From assembly GCA_964397485.1 (NCBI GenBank), contig CAYNHT010000002.1:182326-246325 (forward strand): a stretch of DNA of 64,000 nucleotides. Direction: 5' to 3'. Shown one piece after another: positions 6,336-14,648 of this stretch. Numbering within the stretch: the first letter of the stretch is position 1; each line of letters opens with the position of its first letter. Origin of the DNA: CAYNHT01 sp964397485 (GTDB taxonomy: Bacteria > Bacillota_I > Bacilli_A > RF39 > UBA660). Both the position numbers and the translations under genes were made by a program. The notes below the pieces were generated by a model, which did no database searches, was not told the DNA's origin, and saw only the letters and a list, made by a program, of their open reading frames with translations.

Positions 6336-8510
6336 ATGAAAAAAATCACTACAATTATTCCTATTATAACTATATTAGTTGCAATTGTATTATCGATATT
6401 TTTCTTAGACTTTAATCAATCAAAGAGATATTTACAGTTTAATTCATATAAAAAGGAATTTATAGCAATTAATTATAATGAAGATAGAACGCTTGACAGT
6501 CTCGTGATTGATAAGATTTTACAACTTGCAGAAGATAATGGGGTAATAATCCAGAAAATGAATTTTTCTCATAATCAACCGGATGTTAGAAATATATATA
6601 TATCATTTGAGACAACTGAAGAATTATATAAATTTATCGGTGAAAATCTTCGGCTAAAGAGACTTAATGATTATACAAATAAAAATGATGGTTTTATATC
6701 AACTTATCAGCATAATGATAAAAATCAAATTGCAATAATTCCTGATTTAATGGAGAATAATTATTACAATTATTATACATTTGATAAACTACTATCTGAT
6801 GGTGATAATCTATATGGGGAATATATTGTTTATTACAAAGGAAATAATGATTTTGCCAAGTTTTCGAGTGACGTTAGCGAATTGTTGGGGCAAGATATTA
6901 GTTCCAATTCACACTTCAATGACCTCACAAAATATACAATTATAGCACTGTTAATTAGTGTTTCTATTATGTTACTATTTTATTTTATTTTTCAAATATA
7001 TGATACTTATTATAAATCTCAAAAAATAGGCTGTATGAAATTACTAGGTTATAGTGAGTCTAAAATTACCAGTTTGTTGATAAAAAAAAGAATAAAAATA
7101 TATTTTTTATTCTCATTGTTCACATTATTGATTTTATTAATTTTAATTAAAAATATAACCTTTTCAAATCTTATATTTCTATTTAATGTCAACTTTATAT
7201 TAATATTATTAACTATTATAATAAATTATGTATGTGTAAAAATAATATTTGGTGGTTATAATGTTTCAAATATATTAAAAAAACAAAACATAGCTTTAAA
7301 AATAAGTAAAACTAGTTTAAAATTAAAGGTTGTAACTACAGTATTATTCATAATAACCTTATGTATATCTTTTCAACAACTGTCACCTATCTATTCTGAG
7401 CTAAAAGTTTATAGGGATGCGAAAGAATTGTTACAATATGGTGTGATAGCTACCTTCAATGCTGATGCTAAGGAAATATATGATTATGAAAAACATTCTG
7501 AATTATATAAATTGATTGCAAGGAATCCTGAACTAAATACATTTTATTCTAGTTTTGATAATTATGGTGTTATGAATGAGGAGGAACAAAGAAATAGTAA
7601 TTTACTTGAGGAACAAGGAACCTATTTTAGATATGGATCAATTGATAAAAACTACTTAAAAAAGGAAAGTATAGTTGTGTATGATGTAAATAATCATCTG
7701 GTTGATATAGATAAAATAAATAGCACATTCTTTTTATTTCCTAAAAGCAAATATGGAAAAATAGAAAAATTTGAAGAATTTTATAAAAAACGTAGTGCTG
7801 ATGATTATATAAAATATAATATTGAAAATGATTTTGTAGCTTATATTTATGATGATCAAACTATAAATTCATATAGATTAGATTTAAAAACCAAATATGT
7901 GAGTAGCCCTATTTTAAGGGTTATTGACGAAGCCGTTAGACTATCATATATAGAAACACCACTTGGTATAAATACATTTGGAACATCGCTTGGAACAAGC
8001 TTAAAAATAGAAATTAAGAATAACAAAAAAGAAACATTCGAAATTTTAGAAAAAGATATAGAAAAAGCGGGTTTGAAAAATCTGATTGGATTAGATAATT
8101 TTATATCTTTTTCAGATTATTTTGAGAGCGAAATAAGACTTTCAAGAATAGTTTCTTTTGTAGCTCTAACATTAATCTCAATTATTTTCGGTGTTTACTT
8201 AATAATCTCCATGCAAATAATCTCTCTCTATATAAAAAGTGATAAGCAAAGGGTAAATGTTAAATATTTATTAGGTTATGGAAAGAAAAAAATATTTTCT
8301 ATTATTGTAAATAAAAATGCAATGTATAATGTAATTGCATTTATCATAGCTATCGTTATACTTGTTCTGACTGAACAGTTAAATATTTTATTTTATTTGA
8401 TATCGATATCTGCTTTTGCTGTTATTGATTTGATTGTTTTGTTTACTATAATTAGAACATATGATTTTTCGAAAATGTATCTTCAACTAAAAGGAGGGAA
8501 TTATGATTGA
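6336..8510 (+). CDS. Bacteriocin-associated integral membrane protein (DUF1430 permease)
   Basis: A 724-residue permease of the bacteriocin-associated family found next to lactococcin 972-type genes. It has one N-terminal membrane helix, a large extracytoplasmic domain (about 25-195), three to four helices (about 200-310), a further helix near 335, a second extracytoplasmic domain (about 360-600) and C-terminal helices (605-715). This is an FtsX/MacB-like doubled layout. With the ATPase that follows it likely gives immunity, or exports or removes the peptide. The TGA stop (8508-8510) overlaps the ATPase start by 8 bases, so the two are translationally coupled. Confidence 0.83.
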   Translation: MKKITTIIPIITILVAIVLSIFFLDFNQSKRYLQFNSYKKEFIAINYNEDRTLDSLVIDKILQLAEDNGVIIQKMNFSHNQPDVRNIYISFETTEELYKFIGENLRLKRLNDYTNKNDGFISTYQHNDKNQIAIIPDLMENNYYNYYTFDKLLSDGDNLYGEYIVYYKGNNDFAKFSSDVSELLGQDISSNSHFNDLTKYTIIALLISVSIMLLFYFIFQIYDTYYKSQKIGCMKLLGYSESKITSLLIKKRIKIYFLFSLFTLLILLILIKNITFSNLIFLFNVNFILILLTIIINYVCVKIIFGGYNVSNILKKQNIALKISKTSLKLKVVTTVLFIITLCISFQQLSPIYSELKVYRDAKELLQYGVIATFNADAKEIYDYEKHSELYKLIARNPELNTFYSSFDNYGVMNEEEQRNSNLLEEQGTYFRYGSIDKNYLKKESIVVYDVNNHLVDIDKINSTFFLFPKSKYGKIEKFEEFYKKRSADDYIKYNIENDFVAYIYDDQTINSYRLDLKTKYVSSPILRVIDEAVRLSYIETPLGINTFGTSLGTSLKIEIKNNKKETFEILEKDIEKAGLKNLIGLDNFISFSDYFESEIRLSRIVSFVALTLISIIFGVYLIISMQIISLYIKSDKQRVNVKYLLGYGKKKIFSIIVNKNAMYNVIAFIIAIVILVLTEQLNILFYLISISAFAVIDLIVLFTIIRTYDFSKMYLQLKGGNYD

Positions 8511-9132
8511 AATCAATGGATTGAACAAATCTTATGGTGAGAAGGAAATCTTTAAAAAATTTAATTACAAAATAAATGATGCAACACTGTTGGCTATTGT
8601 TGGTAAGAGTGGAAGTGGTAAATCAACTTTGTTAAATATTCTAGGATTATTAGATCGTGATTATCACGGTGATATATTATATAATGGCGAGAATATCGCA
8701 AAAAGAAAAGAGTCTAAAGTGACAGAGTTCATTAGACAAAATATAAATTATTTATTTCAAAATTATGCACTAGTAGATAATGAAACGGTCGAATATAATC
8801 TCCTTCTTGCACTAGAATACGAAAAAATGTCCAAGAAAGAAAAAATTTCTAAAGTAAGTAATGCATTAAAGTTAGTAGATTTAAATGAATTTAATAATAA
8901 AAAAATTTACACGTTAAGTGGTGGTGAGCAACAGAGGGTAGCTTTAGCAAGGATTATACTAAAAAAGGGGAATATTATATTGGCTGATGAACCAACTGGG
9001 AATTTGGATTATAACAATAGCTTGAAAGTAATGAATATACTAAAGAATTTACAACAGCAAGGAAAAACTATTGTAATTGTAACACATAATGAGAATCTTG
9101 CTTTGGAATGTGATGAAATAATTCGTTTGTAG
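8503..9132 (+). CDS. ABC transporter ATP-binding protein (bacteriocin immunity/export)
   Basis: A 209-residue LolD/MacB-type ATPase. Walker A is GKSGSGKST (residues 34-42), the signature is LSGGEQQR, Walker B is ILADEPTGNLD and the switch histidine lies in IVTHN. The length is that of a single nucleotide-binding domain with no extra module. It overlaps the DUF1430 permease by 8 bases after an AAAGGAGGG site and is its obvious partner. The energy is probably used to protect the producer from, or to move, the bacteriocin at 5948-6274. Confidence 0.9.
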   Translation: MIEINGLNKSYGEKEIFKKFNYKINDATLLAIVGKSGSGKSTLLNILGLLDRDYHGDILYNGENIAKRKESKVTEFIRQNINYLFQNYALVDNETVEYNLLLALEYEKMSKKEKISKVSNALKLVDLNEFNNKKIYTLSGGEQQRVALARIILKKGNIILADEPTGNLDYNNSLKVMNILKNLQQQGKTIVIVTHNENLALECDEIIRL

Positions 9133-9255
9133 TAAAAGTAATTTTGTTTTATGTTATTAGGTAAAATCGTTTGATGTCTAGATAGGTTATAAAATATTAC
9201 TTATATGACAAAAATAATGTTATACTATATTTATAAAAAGATAGGAGGATAAACA

Positions 9256-9606
9256 ATGAAGGATACAAAAATTTTAAAAATGCCTTTTAGTACCATATAT
9301 CCTTTTTATGTTGAAAAAGCTAATAAAAAAGGACGAACTAAAGAAGAAGTAGATAAAATAATATGTTGGTTAACGGGCTATGATATGGAAGCACTTCAAT
9401 TACAATTGGATCAACATGTTGATTTTGAATCGTTTTTAAAGAATGCTCCCCAAATCAATCCAAATGCATCTCTTATTAAAGGAGTTATTTGTGGGTATCG
9501 TGTAGAAGAGATTGAGGATGAAACAATAAGGAATATTCGTTATCTAGATAAGCTTGTTGATGAACTTGCAAAAGGTAAGTCGATGGAAAAAATTCTTAGA
9601 AAATAA
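9256..9606 (+). CDS. DUF2200 family protein
   Basis: A 116-residue soluble protein matching the DUF2200 pattern: KMPFSTIYPFYVEKANKKGRT near the start, EEVDKIICWLTGY, then the helical Q-x-x-D-x-x-x-FF-like segment and INPNASLIKGVICGYRVEEIED. Function unknown; the family is small, basic and widespread in Firmicutes. It has its own ribosome site (AGGAGG at 9243-9248) and ends in its own terminator, so it is monocistronic. Confidence 0.85.
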   Translation: MKDTKILKMPFSTIYPFYVEKANKKGRTKEEVDKIICWLTGYDMEALQLQLDQHVDFESFLKNAPQINPNASLIKGVICGYRVEEIEDETIRNIRYLDKLVDELAKGKSMEKILRK

Positions 9607-9635
9607 TGATTTTACAACATTATATATTGAAAATT

Positions 9636-9666
9636 AAACTTGATACTTTAAGTATCAGTTTTTTTA
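9636..9666 (+). terminator. Terminator of DUF2200 gene
   Basis: TGATACT (9641-9647) pairs with AGTATCA (9651-9657), the stem extended outward by AAACT/GTTT, then a T run. Confidence 0.85.
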
Positions 9667-9746
9667 TAATAAAAGAATCATCCATAAAAAAATATTATAT
9701 GTATCAAAAACAAGTTGTATAATATATATTAGGAGGATATAGAATA

Positions 9747-10058
9747 ATGAGAGAAGTTAATTTACAAAAAATAAGTTTTAAATCGTATTTGAAGTTAAAT
9801 ATGATTAGCGGATTAGGAATGGGTATTTTATTTGGTATATTTGGATTTATCATCTCATTTATAGATGGTGAATCTGTTTATGTAACAATAGGTGAAAAAA
9901 CCACTACCGGAATAAGGGCGGGTCTATCAATGTTATTATTATCTCCAATAATGGTGTCTTTTATATTTACTTTCTTTTCAATATTTTTATATTTAGGTTT
10001 TCGCCTTATAATGAAGTTTAAAAAATCAATTAAAATTAAAGTTCAAACAATAGAATAA
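9747..10058 (+). CDS. Small two-helix membrane protein
   Basis: 103 residues. A short cytoplasmic lead (FKSYLKLN) precedes a helix at about 20-40 (GLGMGILFGIFGFIISFI), a hydrophilic loop and a second helix at about 60-88, then a basic tail (MKFKKSIKIKV). The layout recalls the small DUF3566-like membrane proteins of Firmicutes, but I do not recognise it with certainty. AGGAGG sits 10 bp before ATG 9747. It converges on the gene at 10088-10510. Confidence 0.6.
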   Translation: MREVNLQKISFKSYLKLNMISGLGMGILFGIFGFIISFIDGESVYVTIGEKTTTGIRAGLSMLLLSPIMVSFIFTFFSIFLYLGFRLIMKFKKSIKIKVQTIE

Positions 10059-10059
10059 T

Positions 10060-10090
10060 AAAAAAAAGAGTTTTGACTCTCTTTTTATTA
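10060..10090. terminator. Bidirectional terminator
   Basis: AGAGT/ACTCT stem with a TTTG loop, flanked by A and T runs, between convergent genes. Confidence 0.7.
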
Positions 10091-10510
10091 TCTTGAACGA
10101 CTTACATTGATTTTGTAATCATCTAAATATTCGTTTAAATATGTATTAGCATACTGATCAATTGAAGAGTACAACTTATCATAAGTTGTTTTCTTACTGC
10201 CATTATACATAATTGTTGCTTTAGCCATATCTGAGAATGCATCAGCAGATAATTTAAGATTAGATGCTGCAAATTGAATAGGCATTTTTTTAAGTACTTC
10301 ATCTTGAATATTTAATGATTCACAAAGTGTAATTCTTACACCTTCTGAATTAATACTCATATTAGCGTCACTAACTGCTGGTGCAAAAGTGGTCGCAACT
10401 GAGACAAGTGAAGCTTTTTTTAATTCATCCAATTCCCCTTCAACTTCGAATGTAGTCTTTAACATCTGTTCTAATTGTTTTTGATACATTTGTTTTTCGT
10501 TTAAATTCAT
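10088..10510 (-). CDS. Conserved hypothetical protein, cytoplasmic
   Basis: 140 residues, helical and soluble, with no signal or membrane segment. A glutamine-rich helix (QMYQKQLEQMLK) opens it; the middle holds ALSVATTFAP-like small residues and a strand SEGVRITLCESL. I do not recognise the family. ATG 10508-10510 follows a clear GGAGG. It is divergent from the LytTR-LiaF pair, with about 200 bp between them that hold a large inverted repeat. Confidence 0.55.
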   Translation of the reverse strand: MNLNEKQMYQKQLEQMLKTTFEVEGELDELKKASLVSVATTFAPAVSDANMSINSEGVRITLCESLNIQDEVLKKMPIQFAASNLKLSADAFSDMAKATIMYNGSKKTTYDKLYSSIDQYANTYLNEYLDDYKINVSRSR

Positions 10511-10614
10511 AATTTAACCTCCAATTAAATTTTAGCACAAAACCTGCTACTGCACAAATAAAACCTTTAATCATTTACGTTATTTTACAAATCAATAAAA
10601 TAATATTTATATGA

Positions 10615-10687
10615 AATTTTACCACTTACATGAAAAAAATTACTTCTTGTGGTAAAATTAGGGATTTTTTTAAAAATCATAGTATAA
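10615..10687 (+). promoter_or_regulatory. Inverted repeat and -10 upstream of LytTR-LiaF operon
   Basis: AATTTTACCAC (10615-10625) and GTGGTAAAATT (10649-10659) are perfect 11-bp inverted arms 23 bp apart. A TATAAT follows at 10682-10687 with no usable -35. LytTR proteins often activate or repress such promoters from paired sites just upstream, so this is a candidate autoregulatory operator. Confidence 0.5.
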
Positions 10688-10709
10688 TTATTGATGTAGG
10701 GGATGTTAT

Positions 10710-11156
10710 ATGAAGATTATTGTAGATATTGATAAAACCATCAAACCAGATGAAATAATAATTCGATGTAAAGAAGAAAATGATTTAGTAAGAAAAATAA
10801 AAGAATATGGTGATTGTTTAAATAATGTAAATCTTTGTTTTTATAAACGAGAACAAGAATATTATTTTGACATAAACGAAATCCTTTTTTTTGAAACATA
10901 TGATTGTGGTATTAGTGCACACACTGCCAATGATTTATATTATGTTAGGCATAAACTATATGAACTTGAAAAATTATTGCCTAAAAATTTTATTAGAATA
11001 TCTAAATCTACAATTGTAAATGTTAAACATATATATTCAATTAACAAAAATATTGCATCTTCTAGTGAAATAGAATTTGGTAAATCTCATAAAAAAGTAT
11101 TTGTTTCTAGATTTTATTTCAAAAATTTAAAAGAGAGATTAAAGGAGAGAAGTTAA
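10710..11156 (+). CDS. LytTR-family DNA-binding regulator (no receiver domain)
   Basis: A 148-residue transcription regulator. The C-terminal part (about 55-146) is a LytTR domain: REQEYYFDINEILFFE, then LYELEKLLPKNFIRISKSTIVNV and the final KKVFVSRFYFKNLKERL helix. The N-terminal 50 residues are a small alpha/beta segment, not a receiver, so it is not a classical response regulator. Its TAA is followed at once by the ATG of the LiaF-like membrane protein, a common pairing of small LytTR regulators with membrane partners that may control them. Regulon unknown. Confidence 0.85.
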   Translation: MKIIVDIDKTIKPDEIIIRCKEENDLVRKIKEYGDCLNNVNLCFYKREQEYYFDINEILFFETYDCGISAHTANDLYYVRHKLYELEKLLPKNFIRISKSTIVNVKHIYSINKNIASSSEIEFGKSHKKVFVSRFYFKNLKERLKERS

Positions 11157-11837
11157 ATGAAAAAAGTATTTTGGGGTCTATTTTTTATAGTTGCTGCCGT
11201 ATTTGTTATAATTAATCAATTAGGTTATTATACTGATGTAAATTTATTTACCCTTTTATGTACTATACTAATTATTCCAATATTATTAAAAAGTTTGTAC
11301 AAAATTAATTTTACTGGGATTTTCTTTTCAATAGCATTTTTATGTATTTTGTATAGGGAACCACTGAATTTAGAAAGTATTACACCAATACCAGTATTAT
11401 TGGCAGCTTTATTTTTCAGTATTGGTTTTTCAATAATGTTTGATAAACATAGGTTATTTAGAAGATATAATTGTAATTTTGATCAAGTAATAAATGAGGC
11501 TGATTTGGATTCAGTTGATTTAAATGTAAACTTTGGTTCTAGTATAAAATATGTTAATAGTGAAGATTTTAAATCTGCTAATTTAAGATGTTCTTTTGGA
11601 GCTATGGAAGTATACTTTGATAATGCTAAAATAATTGGTGATAGTGCAATTATAAATTTAGACGTTTCTTTTGGTGGAGTAGAGTTATATATCCCAAAGG
11701 AATGGAAAATTATAGAAAATGTAGATGTTACTTTAGGTGGTATTGAGCAAAAAAGAACTAAAAAACAGGATTATGAAAAAACAGTTACTTTAACAGGGAG
11801 AGTAAACTTAGCCGGAGTTGAAATACACTATATTTAA
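11157..11837 (+). CDS. LiaF-like membrane protein
   Basis: 226 residues. About four hydrophobic segments occupy residues 4-100, followed by a soluble beta-helical C-terminal domain with repeated FGSS, FGAMEVYFDNA, FGGVELYIP and LGGIEQKR turns, as in LiaF and other cell-wall stress sensors. In B. subtilis LiaF inhibits a two-component system; here the partner is the LytTR regulator directly upstream (zero spacing). The likely job is sensing envelope stress and tuning that regulator. This is inferred from the fold and from gene order. Confidence 0.8.
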   Translation: MKKVFWGLFFIVAAVFVIINQLGYYTDVNLFTLLCTILIIPILLKSLYKINFTGIFFSIAFLCILYREPLNLESITPIPVLLAALFFSIGFSIMFDKHRLFRRYNCNFDQVINEADLDSVDLNVNFGSSIKYVNSEDFKSANLRCSFGAMEVYFDNAKIIGDSAIINLDVSFGGVELYIPKEWKIIENVDVTLGGIEQKRTKKQDYEKTVTLTGRVNLAGVEIHYI

Positions 11838-11839
11838 AT

Positions 11840-11866
11840 GGGTTATGAAAATAACTCTTTTTTTAT
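11840..11866 (+). terminator. Terminator of LytTR-LiaF operon
   Basis: GGGTTAT/ATAACTC stem (one G-U pair), GAAA loop, seven T. Confidence 0.85.
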
Positions 11867-11930
11867 ATTAAATTTTGTCTATACCTTTTTCCATCTCTGT
11901 AACTTAAAAAAAATATATTTAAAAAAACAG

Positions 11931-11964
11931 TTGACAATTAAATAGTTTTATAATAAAATAGTTT
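11931..11964 (+). promoter_or_regulatory. Promoter of marR-MATE operon with direct repeats
   Basis: TTGACA at 11931-11936, 17-bp spacer, TAAAAT at 11954-11959. AAATAGTTT occurs twice in direct orientation (11940-11948 and 11956-11964), inside the spacer and across the -10, and could be sites for the MarR protein encoded next. Confidence 0.6.
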
Positions 11965-12018
11965 GAGTGCCAAATCAATATGTGGAAAAAATTTGTGTTT
12001 AGAAAGAGAGGATAATGT

Positions 12019-12507
12019 ATGAAAGAACAAAACAAACAAAATATTTCAACGGCCTTGCTAGCAAATAAGGTTAATATTTTAACGAAATCTATGTCATTAT
12101 TTACACGTAGAACAATAATGGAATGGCTTCCAAATATAGCAGAAAAAATAGGAATAAATGAAGAAAGATTCATGGTAATGTACGAACTACAACTTCAACC
12201 TGATATTAGTTTAAAAGAACTTGCGAAAAACATGGGAGTATCACCGTCTAGTATGTCAATAATGGTAAATTCAATGGTTGAACAAAATATAATAGAAAGA
12301 ATTGCTGATGAAAATGATAGAAGATATGTGGTGTTGAAACTCAGTGAATTTGGACAACAAAAATTCAAAATGATTGATCAACAGTTAGAATCATTGTTTG
12401 AAAATTTCTTTGTTCATCTATCTGAAATTGACAAACACAAAATGGAAGAAGTTGTAGTTAAAATAATAGATATTATTCAAGAGATTATGCGAAACGAGAG
12501 TAAGTAA
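12019..12507 (+). CDS. MarR-family transcriptional regulator
   Basis: A 162-residue winged-helix regulator. The helix-turn-helix lies at about 62-90 (ISLKELAKNMGVSPSSMSIMVNSMVEQNIIER) and the wing is DENDRRYVVLKLSE, with dimerisation helices at both ends. It precedes a MATE efflux gene by 31 bp in the same direction, so it most likely represses that gene until a drug or metabolite binds. ATG 12019 follows AGAGAGG. The specific ligand cannot be predicted. Confidence 0.92.
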   Translation: MKEQNKQNISTALLANKVNILTKSMSLFTRRTIMEWLPNIAEKIGINEERFMVMYELQLQPDISLKELAKNMGVSPSSMSIMVNSMVEQNIIERIADENDRRYVVLKLSEFGQQKFKMIDQQLESLFENFFVHLSEIDKHKMEEVVVKIIDIIQEIMRNESK

Positions 12508-12538
12508 AAAGCCAAGAATATTTTAGGAGTGAATTAAA

Positions 12539-13912
12539 GTGTTAGAAAAAAATGTAGAAATATTAAATGAGACTAGAGAGAAATTTTTAAAAATGCCATT
12601 AGGAAAGTTAATAGCAGCAAACGCTATGCCTGCCGTAGCATCAATGCTTTTTATGGCATTATATCAAATAATAGATGGAATTATGGTTGGGAGACGTTTA
12701 GGAGCGGATGCCCTTGCTTCTATAAATGTATTGTATCCAATTTTTGCACTTATGTCAGGTATAGCAGTAATGATAGGGATAGGTGGAAATGCTAGAATAG
12801 CAGTATTGTTGGGTGCTGGCGACGATAAGAAGGCAAGTCGGATTTTAGGATTAATAGTATTAATAGGCGTTATTATAGGTATTTTATTCGGATCACTAAA
12901 TCTAATTTTTATGCCTCAAATATTAAATTTACTAGGAAGTTTCGAGGGGAATCTTGGGGTTCTTGCCGGGCAATATCTAATGGGGTTTATTCCTTTTTAT
13001 GTATTTCTTATACTAATGTTTATTTTAGAACAGTCTGTTCGAAATGATGGTAGTCCAAATTTAGCTAGTGGAGTCATGGCAGGTTGTGCATTACTCAATA
13101 TTGCACTAGACTATATCTTTTTATTTGTTCTAGATATAGGAATAATAGGCGCTTCTTTAGCTTCAGGAATATCCCAAACTGTGGGAGGTTTAATTTTTGT
13201 TATTTATTTTATAAAGAAATCAAAAAATAAAAAATCGGGATTATTATTTGCCAAACCTATATTAAACATGAATATATTTAAGGGAATCGTTATAAATGGA
13301 TCATCTGAATTATTTAATTCGATAGCTATAGGAATAACAACCTTTCTATTCAATAGAATGATTATAACTAATGTTGGTGCAATTGGAGTAGCTTCTTTTT
13401 CGGTAGTGCAATATTTACTTATGATAGGAATGTTTATAACATTAGGTATAGGGAATGGGTGCCAACCGATATTTAGTTATAATCATGGTGCAAAATTACG
13501 CAAACGTGTTTATGGTACACTTTGGAGAGTTGGTGCAATATGTTTTATTGTTGGAATCATGGTTTTTGTATTAATGATATGGCAAACAACTGCAGCTGTG
13601 CAATTATTCTTGCCTGATCAAGCAGAAGCAATAGCGCTAAGTTTAGAGATTTCTAATTATGTTAAGTGGTCATTGTTATTTATGCCTTTAGGTATGCTTG
13701 CATCAATATATTTCACAGCGATAGAGCAAGCAAAAAAATCGCTAATTATAGCAGTTTCAAGAAGTTTGGCTATGCCTGTTATCGGATTGTTTTTATTTAC
13801 TACAGTATTTGGAACTGTTGGTATATGGATTACGCCTGTCTTTTCCGAATTAATTACTGTTTTAATTTTCTTTTATATATTGCAGAAAAAAAAGGCTAAT
13901 TTGTATGTATGA
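12539..13912 (+). CDS. MATE-family multidrug efflux transporter
   Basis: 457 residues with 12 predicted membrane helices in two MatE halves (about 20-235 and 245-450). The first half has the family's ALYQIIDGIMVGRRLGADALASIN entry. Exports cationic drugs or metabolites in exchange for Na+ or H+. It starts at GTG 12539 after a GGAGTG site and is cotranscribed with the MarR gene. The TGA stop overlaps the start of the HD-domain gene by 8 bases, so translation of the two is coupled. Relatives in the DinF/MepA group are multidrug pumps; substrate unknown. Confidence 0.92.
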   Translation: MLEKNVEILNETREKFLKMPLGKLIAANAMPAVASMLFMALYQIIDGIMVGRRLGADALASINVLYPIFALMSGIAVMIGIGGNARIAVLLGAGDDKKASRILGLIVLIGVIIGILFGSLNLIFMPQILNLLGSFEGNLGVLAGQYLMGFIPFYVFLILMFILEQSVRNDGSPNLASGVMAGCALLNIALDYIFLFVLDIGIIGASLASGISQTVGGLIFVIYFIKKSKNKKSGLLFAKPILNMNIFKGIVINGSSELFNSIAIGITTFLFNRMIITNVGAIGVASFSVVQYLLMIGMFITLGIGNGCQPIFSYNHGAKLRKRVYGTLWRVGAICFIVGIMVFVLMIWQTTAAVQLFLPDQAEAIALSLEISNYVKWSLLFMPLGMLASIYFTAIEQAKKSLIIAVSRSLAMPVIGLFLFTTVFGTVGIWITPVFSELITVLIFFYILQKKKANLYV

Positions 13913-14570
13913 ACAAATAATAAAAGATCCTATTTTCATAAATATTATGAATGAAATTGGAAATATTAAGTTTATAGAAGATGGTAAATGGGATTGGGAG
14001 CATTCGACAGGTCATGCAATAAGAGTGTCTAGTTATGTGGAACAAATTTTAATGTATCTTGGTGAGGATGACAAGACTATCGAAATAGGGAAGGTGGCAG
14101 GAATTCTGCACGATATCGGATTGATTAGTGGTGTGAAAAAAGGACATGCTGTGTATGGTAGTAAACTTGCAAGGGATTATTTAGAGAAATGTTTGTACGA
14201 TAAACACGATTTAGAAATTATAGTACAAGCGATATCTGATCATTCTAGTGGTAAAAATATATGCAATAATATTGGGGTCGCATTGATGTTAGCTGATAAA
14301 ATTGACGTATCAAGGTATCGAGTTTTGAATTCTAGCATTAGCGATGAGATAAATAATCAAATCGCTAATATTAAGGATGTTAAAATTATTATAACTGAAA
14401 AGAAACTTATTGTTAATTACCTGACCAATGGTATTTTTGATCCATTAATTCTGAAACATTGGAATAAGAGTATACTAGGACCATTGAAGGCAGCTCGTTA
14501 TTTAAAAAAAGAATATGTGTTTAAGATAGATGACACCATATATGATTACTCAAAAATATTACGAATATAA
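13905..14570 (+). CDS. HD-domain phosphohydrolase
   Basis: A 221-residue cytoplasmic protein with an HD metal-dependent phosphohydrolase fold. WEHSTGHAIRVSSYVEQIL gives the first histidine, AGILHDIGLI the HD pair, AISDHSSG a further histidine and MLADKIDVSR the final aspartate. Substrate unknown; relatives hydrolyse nucleotides or phosphoesters. It overlaps the MATE gene by 8 bases, so it belongs to that operon, although a functional link to efflux is not obvious. Confidence 0.8.
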   Translation: MYEQIIKDPIFINIMNEIGNIKFIEDGKWDWEHSTGHAIRVSSYVEQILMYLGEDDKTIEIGKVAGILHDIGLISGVKKGHAVYGSKLARDYLEKCLYDKHDLEIIVQAISDHSSGKNICNNIGVALMLADKIDVSRYRVLNSSISDEINNQIANIKDVKIIITEKKLIVNYLTNGIFDPLILKHWNKSILGPLKAARYLKKEYVFKIDDTIYDYSKILRI

Positions 14571-14578
14571 ATTAACAG

Positions 14579-14608
14579 AAAAACAACTTCGTAAGAGGTT
14601 GTTTTCTT
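14579..14608 (+). terminator. Terminator of marR-MATE-HD operon
   Basis: AAAACAACTT pairs with AGGTTGTTTT (one G-U), loop CGTAAG, ending in a T-rich stretch. Confidence 0.8.
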
Positions 14609-14615
14609 ATTGATG

Positions 14616-14624
14616 TGATATAAT
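14616..14624 (+). promoter_or_regulatory. Extended -10 promoter of dockerin-protease operon
   Basis: TGA plus TATAAT (14619-14624), 24 bp before ATG 14649, with no clear -35. Confidence 0.6.
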
Positions 14625-14648
14625 GTATTTATAGAATAGAGGGTTAGT

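Noticed and set aside
13666..13899. 77-codon frame inside the MATE gene
   Set aside because: Out-of-frame shadow of a conserved transporter.
13905..13912. Overlap and TGA stop considered as possible UGA recoding to Trp
   Set aside because: Several genes end cleanly at TGA, Trp codons in the genes are TGG, and the only tRNA-Trp reads UGG with anticodon CCA.
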